64,000 nt of DNA from Mycolicibacterium sp. P9-22 (GTDB lineage: Bacteria > Actinomycetota > Actinomycetes > Mycobacteriales > Mycobacteriaceae). Under the pieces are notes generated by a model that did no database searches, was not told the DNA's origin, and saw nothing but the letters and a program-made list of their open reading frames with translations. A program made the translations under genes and the position numbers. Location of the stretch: contig NZ_NPKP01000003.1 in the NCBI RefSeq assembly GCF_008329585.1, forward strand, positions 665,988 to 729,987, read 5' to 3'. This document shows, piece by piece, positions 53,042 through 64,000 of this stretch (position 1 is its first letter; every line of letters starts with the position of its first letter).

Positions 53042-53905
53042 TCAGATCCGAAATTCGGTCCCGGTGAGCTGCGCGGACAGCGCCCACAGCGCCGCCGCGG
53101 TCCGGGTGTTGCGGGCCAGCGGGCTGCGCGGGCTGAGGCCGGTCGGTCCGCGCATGCCGAACCGCGGGCCGATGAAACTGTCCCCGGGAACGTCGGCGGC
53201 CGCCGCGTACAGCGTCTGGCGGGCCCCGAAGTCGGCGTCGGTGGCGATCCGGTTCGCGGCCCTCCAGAACTTGTCGCCGGTGACGTTGCCGGTCTGGCCC
53301 TGCAGGTTGGTCGCCGAGTAACCGGGATGCGCGGCGATCGCGCGCACCGGCGAACCGGCGGCGGTCAGCTTGCGGTGCAACTCGCTGGTGAACAGCAGGT
53401 TGGCCAGTTTGGACTGCCCGTAGGCCAGCCACGCCGAGTACGGCCGGGACCTCCAGTTCAGGTCCTTGAGGCTGATCACGCCGAGCAGGTGCATCATCGA
53501 GGACACCGTCACCACCCGCTCGGTGATCTTGGGCAACAGCAGGTTGGTCAGCGCGAAATGCCCGAGGTGGTTGGTGCCGATCTGGCTCTCGAACCCGTCG
53601 GCGGTCTGCGCGTACGGCACGGCCATGATGCCGGCGTTGTTGATCAGCACGTCCACCGCGTCGGTCTGCTCGGCGAACGCGCGCACCGAGGCCAGGTCCT
53701 GTAGGTCGAGCGGGCGGACCGCGACGTCGCCGGTCATCGTCGCGGCGGCGTCATCGCCCTTGCCGGTGTTGCGGACGGCGAGCACCACCGAGGCCCCGGC
53801 GCGGGCCAGTTCACGGGCGGTGATCAGCCCGAGCCCGCTGTTGGCGCCGGTGACGATGACACGGCGGCCGGCGAACGATGGCAGGTCTGCGGCTGTCCAC
53901 GTCAT
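53042..53905 (-). CDS. short-chain dehydrogenase/reductase
   Basis: 287 aa. VIVTGANSGLGLITARELARAG (Rossmann), NNAGIMAVPYAQTADGFESQ, and a YGQSKLAN active-site Tyr-Lys. It resembles the SDR at 25844. It lies between lpqT and rplY, where M. tuberculosis has none, so it is lineage-specific. Substrate unknown. Confidence 0.87.
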   Translation of the reverse strand: MTWTAADLPSFAGRRVIVTGANSGLGLITARELARAGASVVLAVRNTGKGDDAAATMTGDVAVRPLDLQDLASVRAFAEQTDAVDVLINNAGIMAVPYAQTADGFESQIGTNHLGHFALTNLLLPKITERVVTVSSMMHLLGVISLKDLNWRSRPYSAWLAYGQSKLANLLFTSELHRKLTAAGSPVRAIAAHPGYSATNLQGQTGNVTGDKFWRAANRIATDADFGARQTLYAAAADVPGDSFIGPRFGMRGPTGLSPRSPLARNTRTAAALWALSAQLTGTEFRI

Positions 53906-53930
53906 GGGGCGAGCCTACGTGGCGGCCCGG

Positions 53931-54602
53931 TCACGCAACCGCGACGTCGAACCCGGAGATGATCTGCTCGATCGCGGCGCCCTTGGCCTCGGCGTCGTCG
54001 GCGAAGCTGGTGATGGTCAGCTGCACCAGGTACTTCTGTGCCTTCGGTTCCAGCTGACCGCGGGCGGGCTTGTCGGGCATCTTGCCGGTGGCGAACACGA
54101 TGCGGTTGTAGGCCTGCATACGTTGCCCGTTGAGGTCGTAGGTGCCCTCGATCATCGAGGACGGGAATCCCTTGAAATCATCTCGAGAACCGTTGAGCTT
54201 CTTGAAGTTCTCCGACACCTCGGCGTCGACGTCGGCATGCTTGAGCGCCTCGGCGGTGTCGAAATCACCGTCCAGGGTGAACACCATCAGCATGGCCGTC
54301 GGATAGGTCTCGCCGTCGGCGATCACCCGGGTGCCCGGCGCCAGATTGGTGTTGGTGTAGTCCTGCCAGCCCGGCGGCCGCGGCACCGTCACCCTCAGGT
54401 CTGTGAGCTTCTCCGGGGCGACCGGTTCGCCCTTCACCCCGATGCCCTCCAGGTAGGCCGAGAGCGGCACCGACTCCTGCGAGGTGGTGGGCGTGGGCCG
54501 TGCCGGGGTGGTGGACAGCAGCGACTGGTAGTCCGGGGTGGCTGCACCGCAGCCGGTCAGCAGCGCCGCCGCGGCCGCCACCACCGCAAGTGCAGCTCTC
54601 AC
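53931..54602 (-). CDS. lpqT: lipoprotein LpqT
   Basis: 223 aa. Lipobox ALLTGC (Cys about 18), linker rich in Thr/Pro, then an LpqN/LpqT domain with VPRPPGWQDYTNTNLAPGTRVIADGETYPTAMLM. Envelope-associated; in M. tuberculosis LpqT (Rv1016c) has immune-modulating reports. Overlaps arsC by 4 bp. Confidence 0.88.
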   Translation of the reverse strand: MRAALAVVAAAAALLTGCGAATPDYQSLLSTTPARPTPTTSQESVPLSAYLEGIGVKGEPVAPEKLTDLRVTVPRPPGWQDYTNTNLAPGTRVIADGETYPTAMLMVFTLDGDFDTAEALKHADVDAEVSENFKKLNGSRDDFKGFPSSMIEGTYDLNGQRMQAYNRIVFATGKMPDKPARGQLEPKAQKYLVQLTITSFADDAEAKGAAIEQIISGFDVAVA

Positions 54603-54937
54603 AAGATTTCGTGGACCGTGTCGATCGGGCGCGCCAGCCGGGTGCCCTTGTCGGTGACCACGAACGGCCGCTCGATGAGAATCGGGTGCTCGACCATGGC
54701 GTCGAGCAGCTCGTCATCGGTTGCCTCGGCCAAACCCAGTTCAGCGTAGCGGGATTCGCGTTTGCGGACAGCGGCGCGCACCTCGATCCCGGCGTCCGCG
54801 ATCATCGCGACCAGCTCGTCCCGGCTGGGCGGGGTCTTCAGGTACAGCACGATCTCGGGCTCGACACCGTTGTCGCGCAATAGATCCAGGGTCTTACGCG
54901 ATGTCGAGCACTTCGGGTTGTGGTAGATGCGCGGCAC
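54599..54937 (-). CDS. arsC: ArsC-family arsenate reductase-like
   Basis: 112 aa. Thioredoxin-fold ArsC (glutaredoxin type): IYHNPKCSTSRKTLDLLRDNGV with the catalytic Cys, and IERPFVVTDKGTRLARP near the end. Plasmid-type ArsC reduces arsenate; many chromosomal relatives (YffB/Spx-like) have other roles. No other ars gene is nearby. 2 bp after prs. Confidence 0.85.
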   Translation of the reverse strand: MPRIYHNPKCSTSRKTLDLLRDNGVEPEIVLYLKTPPSRDELVAMIADAGIEVRAAVRKRESRYAELGLAEATDDELLDAMVEHPILIERPFVVTDKGTRLARPIDTVHEIL

Positions 54938-54939
54938 GG

Positions 54940-55920
54940 CTAGGCGGATCCGTCGAACAATCCGGTGACCGAGCCGTTGTCGAACACCGCCCGGATGGTG
55001 TTGGCCAGCAGCGGCGCGATCGAGAGCACGGTGAGCTGCGGGAACCGCTTCTCCTCCCCGATGGGCAGGGTGTTGGTGACGATGACCTCACGGGCGCCGC
55101 AGTCGGCCAGTCGCTGGGCTGCCGGATCGGACAGCACGCCGTGTGTCGCGGCGATGATGACGTCCTTGGCCCCGTCCTGGCGCAGCAGGTTCACCGCTCC
55201 GGCGATGGTGCCGCCGGTGTCGATCATGTCGTCGGTCAGGATGCAGGTCTTGCCCTTGACCTCGCCGACGACCCGGTTGGACTTGACCTGGTTGGGCACC
55301 AACGGATCACGGGTCTTGTGGATGAAGGCCAGCGGCACACCGCCGAGGGCGTCGGCCCATTTCTCGGCGACGCGTACCCGGCCGGAGTCGGGGGAGACGA
55401 CGACCTTGTCGGCGTCGGCGTAGTTCTCCGCGATGTACCCGGTGAGCAGCTTCTGGGCGCGCATGTGGTCCACCGGGCCGTCGAAGAAACCCTGGATCTG
55501 GTCGGTGTGCAGGTCGACAGTGATGATGCGGTCGGCGCCGGCGGTCTGGTACAGGTCGGCGACCAGGCGGGCGGAGATGGGTTCCCGTCCCCGGTGCTTC
55601 TTGTCCTGGCGGGCGTAGGGGTAGAACGGCAGGATGGCGGTGATCCGCTTGGCGCTGCCGCGCTTGAGCGCGTCGATCATGAGGAGCTGTTCCATCAGCC
55701 ACTGGTTCAGCGGCGCGGGATGGCTCTGCAGCACGAAGGCGTCGCAGCCACGTACCGATTCGTCGAACCGGACGAAGATCTCGCCGTTGGCGAAGTCACG
55801 GGCGGTCTGCGCGGTCACCGGAACGTCGAGTTCCTTGGCCACCTGCTCGGCCAGTTCGGGGTGGGCCCGACCCGAGAAGAGCATCAGGTTCTTACGGTTG
55901 TCGGTCCAGTCGTGGCTCAT
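54940..55920 (-). CDS. prs: ribose-phosphate pyrophosphokinase
   Basis: 326 aa. The PRPP synthase marks LMLFSGRAHPELAEQVAKEL, FVRFDESVRGCDAFVLQSH, YARQDKKHRGREPISARL (ATP/flexible loop) and the PRPP site CILTDDMIDTGGTI are intact. Makes PRPP for nucleotide, His, Trp and cell-wall DPA synthesis. Downstream of glmU, as Rv1017c-Rv1018c. Confidence 0.96.
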   Translation of the reverse strand: MSHDWTDNRKNLMLFSGRAHPELAEQVAKELDVPVTAQTARDFANGEIFVRFDESVRGCDAFVLQSHPAPLNQWLMEQLLMIDALKRGSAKRITAILPFYPYARQDKKHRGREPISARLVADLYQTAGADRIITVDLHTDQIQGFFDGPVDHMRAQKLLTGYIAENYADADKVVVSPDSGRVRVAEKWADALGGVPLAFIHKTRDPLVPNQVKSNRVVGEVKGKTCILTDDMIDTGGTIAGAVNLLRQDGAKDVIIAATHGVLSDPAAQRLADCGAREVIVTNTLPIGEEKRFPQLTVLSIAPLLANTIRAVFDNGSVTGLFDGSA

Positions 55921-56008
55921 TTAGGTGCCTTCGCCAGTCGGGTCGATTACGCGCCAATCGTACGTAGCTTTCCTGACCGGTCGTGGCCGGGTTACCGGAA
56001 TGCCAACA

Positions 56009-57454
56009 TCAGGCGTCGGGTTCGGGCGCCCCGGCCCTACGGGCGGCGTCGGCCGAGGCGCTTGCTGGGCGCTTGCGCAGCACCCAACCCTCGATGGTCC
56101 GCTGAGTGTTGTCCGAGACCGCCAGCGCGCCGGGCGGAACATCGTCGCGCAGCACGGTGCCCGCACCGGTATAGGCGCCGTCCCCGACGGTCACCGGAGC
56201 CACGAACATGGTGTCCGAACCGGTCCTGACATGCGAGCCGATCGTGGTGCGGCGCTTGGTCTCCCCGTCATAGTTGACGAAGACGCTGGAGGCGCCGATA
56301 TTGCTGTGCTCGCCGATATCGGCGTCGCCGACGTACGTCAGGTGCGGCACCTTGGTACCCGCGCCGATTTTTGAATTCTTGGTCTCGACGAATGCGCCGA
56401 GCTTGCCGTCGGCACCCAGTTCGGTGCCGGGGCGCAGATAGGTGAACGGCCCGACGGTGGCGCCCGCGCCGATGACCGACAGCTCGCCGTGGGTGCGGAC
56501 GACACAGGCGCCGTCACCGACCTCCATCGAGGTCAGCGTGCTGTCCGGCCCGATGGTGCAGTCGGCGCCGATCGCGGTGGCGCCGAGCAGCTGGGTGCCC
56601 GGATGCACGACGGTGTCCGGCCCGATCTCGACATCCACGTCGATCCAGGTGGTGGCGGGGTCGACGATGGTCACCCCGGCGCGTTGGTGGCGTTCGACGG
56701 TGCGGCGGTTCAGCTCGGCGCCCAGCGCGGCGAGCTGGACGCGGTCGTTGACCCCGGAGACCTCGGTGGTGTCGGCGACGTGCCGGGCGCGCACGGTGTG
56801 CCCCTCGGCGCGCAGGATGGCCACCACATCGGTGATGTACAGCTCGCCCTGGGCGTTGTCGGTCCGCAGCCGGGTCAGCGCCCGGCGCAGCGCGGCGGCG
56901 TCGAAGGCGTACACCCCGGAGTTGATCTCGGCGATGGCGCGCTGGGCATCGTCGGCGTCGGCCTGTTCGACGATCGCGGCCACCGCACCGTCGGCGTCGC
57001 GGATGATGCGCCCGTACCCGGTCGGATCGGCCAGCGTGGTGGTCAGGATGGTCGCCTGCGCGCCTTCGTGCGTGGCGGTCAGGCCGGCCAGCGTGGGGCC
57101 GCCGAGCAATGGCACATCGGCGGTGGTGACCACCACGGTGCCGGTGAACTCGTCGGGCAGGCCGGAGAGCCCGACGCCGACCGCGTGTCCGGTCCCGAGT
57201 TGTTGCTCCTGCACCACCGTGCTGATCCGGCCCTCGGTGCGGGCGGCGACCCGGGTGACCTCGTCGTTCACCTGGTCGCGGCCGTGCCCGACGACGACCA
57301 CGATGTGGCTGGGCGTCAGGGTCGTCAGTGCGTGCAGGACGTGGGCCAGCATGCTGCGTCCGCCCAGGGGGTGCAGCACCTTGGGGGTGGCCGAGCGCAT
57401 CCGGGTGCCCGCGCCGGCAGCCAGCACGATCACGGCGGTTTCGGTGGTTGACAA
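56009..57454 (-). CDS. glmU: bifunctional GlcNAc-1-P uridyltransferase / GlcN-1-P acetyltransferase
   Basis: 481 aa from TTG 57454, which has GGAGGAA at good distance; ATG/GTG starts upstream are worse. The N-terminal pyrophosphorylase has [23 protein letters not shown]; the C-terminal left-handed beta-helix has hexapeptide repeats and acetyltransferase residues ([14 protein letters not shown]). It makes UDP-GlcNAc for peptidoglycan. Upstream is tRNA-Gln on the same strand. Confidence 0.95.
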   Translation of the reverse strand: MSTTETAVIVLAAGAGTRMRSATPKVLHPLGGRSMLAHVLHALTTLTPSHIVVVVGHGRDQVNDEVTRVAARTEGRISTVVQEQQLGTGHAVGVGLSGLPDEFTGTVVVTTADVPLLGGPTLAGLTATHEGAQATILTTTLADPTGYGRIIRDADGAVAAIVEQADADDAQRAIAEINSGVYAFDAAALRRALTRLRTDNAQGELYITDVVAILRAEGHTVRARHVADTTEVSGVNDRVQLAALGAELNRRTVERHQRAGVTIVDPATTWIDVDVEIGPDTVVHPGTQLLGATAIGADCTIGPDSTLTSMEVGDGACVVRTHGELSVIGAGATVGPFTYLRPGTELGADGKLGAFVETKNSKIGAGTKVPHLTYVGDADIGEHSNIGASSVFVNYDGETKRRTTIGSHVRTGSDTMFVAPVTVGDGAYTGAGTVLRDDVPPGALAVSDNTQRTIEGWVLRKRPASASADAARRAGAPEPDA

Positions 57455-57518
57455 GGATTCCTCCGATGGTCGCTCGGCAATCTGTGCTGCCCGCTCGCTC
57501 GGCAAGCCTCGCTCGATG

Positions 57519-57590
57519 CTCCGTCGCCAGGACTCGAACCTGAACTATCTGAACCAAAATCAGAGGTGCTGCCGATTACACCACGACGGA
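57519..57590 (-). tRNA. tRNA-Gln (anticodon TTG)
   Basis: 72 nt on the minus strand. Acceptor TCCGTCG pairs perfectly with CGACGGA, the anticodon stem TCTGA/TCAGA carries loop TTTTGGT giving TTG, and the T arm has GGTTCGAGTCC. No encoded CCA. It lies upstream of glmU as in M. tuberculosis. Confidence 0.96.
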
Positions 57591-57634
57591 CTGATCAACC
57601 CGAGACTCTAGTCCAAACCACTAGGCTCCTCACT

Positions 57635-58267
57635 GTGGCCGCACCTGACAAAGAGACTCGTGCGCCTCGCGCCCGAATGACCGGCAACGAACGCCGTCAA
57701 CAGCTCATCGAGATCGCCAGGTCCCTGTTCGCCGAACGCGGCTACGACGGCACCTCGGTCGAGGAGATCGCGCAGCGCGCCAACGTCTCCAAGCCCGTCG
57801 TCTACGAGCATTTCGGCGGTAAGGAAGGGCTCTACGCGGTCGTCGTCGACCGGGAGATGTCCACCCTGCTGGCCAGGATCACCGCCTCGCTGACCAACAA
57901 CCGGTCCCGGGTGCGCGTCGAGCTGGTGGCGCTGGCCCTGCTGACCTACGTCGAGGAACACACCGACGGGTTCCGCATCCTCATCCGCGATTCGCCGGCG
58001 GCCATCACCGAGGGCACCTACGCGACACTGCTCAACGACGCCGTCAACCAGGTGGCCTCCATCCTGGCCGGTGATTTCTCCAGGCGCGGTCTGGACCCGG
58101 ACCTGGCGCCGCTGTACGCCCAGGCGCTGGTCGGGTCGGTCTCGATGACGGCTCAGTGGTGGCTCGATGTGCGTGAACCGCCCAAGGAAGTCGTGGCCGC
58201 GCACGTGGTCAACCTGTGCTGGAACGGGCTGACGCACCTGGAGCCGGACCCCAAGCTGGAGGACTGA
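57635..58267 (+). CDS. TetR-family regulator (Rv1019-like)
   Basis: 210 aa from GTG 57635 (ATG 57677 is in frame). N-terminal HTH ERRQQLIEIARSLFAERGYDGTSVEEIAQRANVSKPVVYEHF, then a helical domain. In M. tuberculosis Rv1019 sits before mfd and mazG and is reported to regulate that region. 89 bp upstream of mfd. Confidence 0.9.
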   Translation: MAAPDKETRAPRARMTGNERRQQLIEIARSLFAERGYDGTSVEEIAQRANVSKPVVYEHFGGKEGLYAVVVDREMSTLLARITASLTNNRSRVRVELVALALLTYVEEHTDGFRILIRDSPAAITEGTYATLLNDAVNQVASILAGDFSRRGLDPDLAPLYAQALVGSVSMTAQWWLDVREPPKEVVAAHVVNLCWNGLTHLEPDPKLED

Positions 58268-58356
58268 GCGCGCGCGGGCACCGTTCGTTTCCCGAATTCC
58301 GGGGTACTCCGGCGCGAGATTCGTCACTGTCGGGCGCCGCCTAGGATGGAGCCATC

Positions 58357-61970
<3,614 letters not shown>

Positions 61971-61974
<4 letters not shown>

Positions 61975-62903
61975 CAGTCGTTCTGGTCGACCCGCGCCGG
62001 CCCTCGCTGGTCCCGGTGGAAGCCGTCGGCCTGCTCGCCGGTGACGTGCAGTACACCGAGGAGATGCCGATCAAGGTGCCGTGGTCGCTGCCCTCGGCGC
62101 GGCCGGACTACGACGGCGAACCGGCCCCGGTGCTGCTGTCGTCGGATCCCGAACATCCCAGTGTGAAAAGCCGGTTGGCGGCCGGCGAGCAGCTGATCTC
62201 CGCGCCGGCACCGCAGGCCGGTGAGCGGCTGGTCGACGCCGTCGCGATCATGGACAAGTTGCGCACCGACGGGCCGTGGGAGAGTGAGCAGACCCACGAT
62301 TCGCTGCGGCGCTACCTGCTGGAGGAGACCTACGAGCTGTTCGACGCGGTGCGCGGGGGTGACGCCGAGGAACTGCGCGAGGAACTCGGAGATGTGTTGC
62401 TGCAGGTGCTCTTCCACGCCCGTATTGCCGAGGACGCCCCGGCTCACCCGTTCGGCATCGACGATGTCGCCGACGCGCTGGTCCGCAAACTGGGCAACCG
62501 CGCCGCCGGAGTGCTTGCCGGCGAGTCGGTGTCGCTCGAGGAGCAGCTCGCCCAGTGGGAGGAGCGCAAGCGCAACGAGAAGGTGCGCGACTCCTGTATG
62601 GACGATGTGCCGACCGGTCAGCCCGCGCTGGCGCTGACCCAGAAGGTGCTCGAACGCTGCGCCGGAGCGGGTATTCCCGACGAATTGATTCCCGATTCGC
62701 TGCGCGAGGTGCGGATCGGCGTCGAATCCGATGCCGAGAACACCCTGCGCACAGCCACTCTGGAGTTCATCGACACGGTCCGTCGGGCCGAGCAGGCGGT
62801 CAAGGCCGCCCGCGCCGGAGATGACATCGGGGAGGCGCCCGCGGAGCCGATCGGCGCCGACGAGTGGCGCGAGCACTGGCCCGGCCAGTCGCCCGCGGCG
62901 TAG
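61971..62903 (+). CDS. mazG: nucleoside triphosphate pyrophosphohydrolase MazG
   Basis: 310 aa. The MazG core is in [31 protein letters not shown] with the catalytic EE..E helices, then [19 protein letters not shown] (ExxD). It has the long N-terminal extension typical of mycobacterial MazG. Hydrolyses NTPs/dNTPs, including oxidised ones. ATG 61971 is chosen over the long upstream frame because it overlaps the mfd stop. Confidence 0.95.
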
Positions 62904-63035
62904 GCCACTGCTCGCCGGCATCGGTGGGTTCCGGTTCTCTGTGTAATTCTTACGAAATCATGGTTGACCACACCTGGTGACCACGCTGCGGAGCGGCCGT
63001 CGGCTCTGCATGGCCAACGGCAGTGTGGTGTTGAG

Positions 63036-63872
63036 TTAGGCGGTGTCGCTGAGTGGTTCGAGGGTGACGTGGTAGCCGAGGGTTTCGAGTTGTCGGATGG
63101 CGTGGTTCTTGGTGGGTCCGGGGCGTCGGGTGGTGTAGTAGTCGGCTCCGGGATCGCGGTAGAAGTCGCCGTTGGTGAGCATGCCGTGGGCGGCGACCAG
63201 CATGGCCCGTTGGACTGCCACGACAGCTTTCATCGGTCCTCGTCGGGCGCTGATCCGCCGGAACTTGGCTCCGTAGTATGTGGTTTTCGACCGTGACGCC
63301 GATAGCGCTGCGGTGCCGAGGGCCCCTTTAAGGTGGCGGTTGCCCTCGCGACACTTGGTGGACTTGACCTTGCCCGCCGATTCATGGCTGCCCGGCGAAA
63401 CGCCCGCCCAAGACGCCAGATGACCCGCAGTCGGGAACACCTTCATGTCACCACCGGTTTCGGCGAGAAAGACTTCAGCCACCGTCGTTGACCAGCCCGG
63501 GATGCTGCACAGCAGGTCCCGGGCCGCCAGTAAAGACGGCGACAGCTCAGCGGTGATCTTGGCTTCCAGATCAGTCAACGCGGTGGTGTACGCGTCGAAC
63601 AGCCTCAGGTGGGTCTGGATCAGGTATCCGTGATGGGCGGTGAAACGACCGGCCAGCGCCTCCGTCAAAACCGGGATCTTGGATCGGAGCCGGCTTTTCG
63701 CGAGGTCGGCCATCACGGCGGGATCAGTGTTGCCGGCGATCAGCGCCTCCAGCATCGCCCGTGGAGACTGGCCCATGATGTCGGTGGCCACCGAGGACAG
63801 TTTGATCCCGGCGTCCTCGAGGATCTTTTCGATCCGCTGCACTTCCCTGCCGCGGTCTCGTTTCAGCATGGT
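63036..63872 (-). pseudogene. IS110-family transposase, 5'-truncated
   Basis: About 279 codons of the C-terminal part: ERQRxEKxLED-like RGREVQRIEKILEDAGIKLSSV, the Transposase_20 domain IPGWSTTVAEVFLAETGGDMKVFPTAGHLASWAGVSPGSHESAGK with the conserved Ser nucleophile region, and GNRHLKGALGTAAL. The N-terminal RuvC-like DEDD domain (about 120 residues) is missing where a second IS begins near 63875. Not expected to be active. Confidence 0.88.
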
Positions 63873-63874
63873 CG

Positions 63875-64000
63875 AGCCTGTCAAGTTTTCTGTGTAGGTT
63901 GCCCTGTCTGATTCTTTGAATGGTGGTGTGTGTCTATAGGTAGCGTTCGATGCGGTCTGGGTAGACCAGGCTGAGTTGTTCGAGTGCTTTCTTCCAGTTG
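63875..64000 (-). mobile_element. second insertion sequence, end only (probably IS256/Mutator type)
   Basis: The stretch starting GAGCCTGTCAAGTTTTCTGT interrupts the IS110 gene and looks like a terminal inverted repeat; the transposase 3' end follows. The rest of the element is beyond the window. Confidence 0.65.
63934..63999 (-). CDS. transposase C-terminal fragment (probably IS256 family)
   Basis: 21 codons to stop: NWKKALEQLSLVYPDRIERY then L. The W..AL.QL.L.YPDR end is typical of IS256/Mutator transposases. The gene is cut by the window edge. Confidence 0.55.
   Translation of the reverse strand, partial: NWKKALEQLSLVYPDRIERYL

Noticed and set aside
51664..53067. 467-codon plus-strand frame across pth and rplY
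   Set aside because: Opposite strand to two certain genes; composition typical of an antisense high-GC frame.
54721..56229. 502-codon plus-strand frame over arsC, prs and the end of glmU
   Set aside because: Covers intact minus-strand genes with diagnostic motifs; no domain visible in the plus frame.

Overview
The window is a high-GC actinobacterial chromosome segment from a fast-growing mycobacterium (Mycolicibacterium type). Three things point there: an MspA-type porin with its signal peptide (2934-3587), mycobacterial lipoproteins and resuscitation factor RpfB, and a gene order matching the M. tuberculosis Rv0982-Rv1021 backbone. That order runs mprB-pepD-moaB2 ... mscL ... Rv0991c-like chaperone, cyclo-ligase, galU, glp/moeA, rimJ, glpR, tRNA-Ala ... 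cAMP-dependent acetyltransferase ... alkB, pmt, rsmI, pabB, metG, tatD, rpfB, ksgA, ispE, acyl-AMP ligase, pth, rplY, lpqT, prs, glmU, tRNA-Gln, TetR, mfd, mazG.

Layout. 1-11.1 kb: stress-signalling and envelope genes (MprB end, PepD, MspA porin, a tandem pair of small secreted proteins, MscL), then sugar activation (GalU) and the division-linked Glp/GlpR pair, ending at tRNA-Ala(CGC). 11.12-19.64 kb: an 8.46-kb integrated element bounded by a perfect 58-bp direct repeat of the tRNA-Ala 3' half. It carries a tyrosine integrase, an XRE repressor, a MerR-like excisionase/regulator, a small Cys-containing protein, a RepA-like ATPase, a beta-helix/ion-channel-like membrane protein, a serine recombinase and a tightly overlapping three-gene operon (HNH nuclease, unknown protein, minimal nucleotidyltransferase). 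It has no capsid, portal, terminase or conjugation gene, so it resembles an integrative plasmid or phage satellite with cargo.

19.7-30.7 kb: an accessory stretch that separates tRNA-Ala from the Rv0998-like gene. It holds a five-gene coupled cluster (LLM-type flavin oxidoreductase, sulfotransferase, DUF1214, VOC, carboxylesterase), then small membrane proteins, an SDR, and XRE and TetR regulators. 30.8-62.9 kb: conserved core genes for protein acetylation, lipoproteins, DNA repair (AlkB, Mfd), protein mannosylation, folate synthesis, Met-tRNA charging, cell-wall remodelling (RpfB), rRNA methylation, isoprenoid precursors, PRPP and UDP-GlcNAc synthesis, translation and nucleotide sanitation. 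63.0-64.0 kb: an IS110-family transposase truncated by a second insertion sequence, in the place where lpqU would follow mazG in M. tuberculosis.

The strongest candidate for an undescribed system is the HNH / 225-aa protein / nucleotidyltransferase operon at 17652-19305, next to attR inside the tRNA-Ala island. Its members look like nucleic-acid-acting enzymes and are translationally coupled, but the function is inferred from context only. Gene identities rest on motif recognition and synteny memory; no database search was run.
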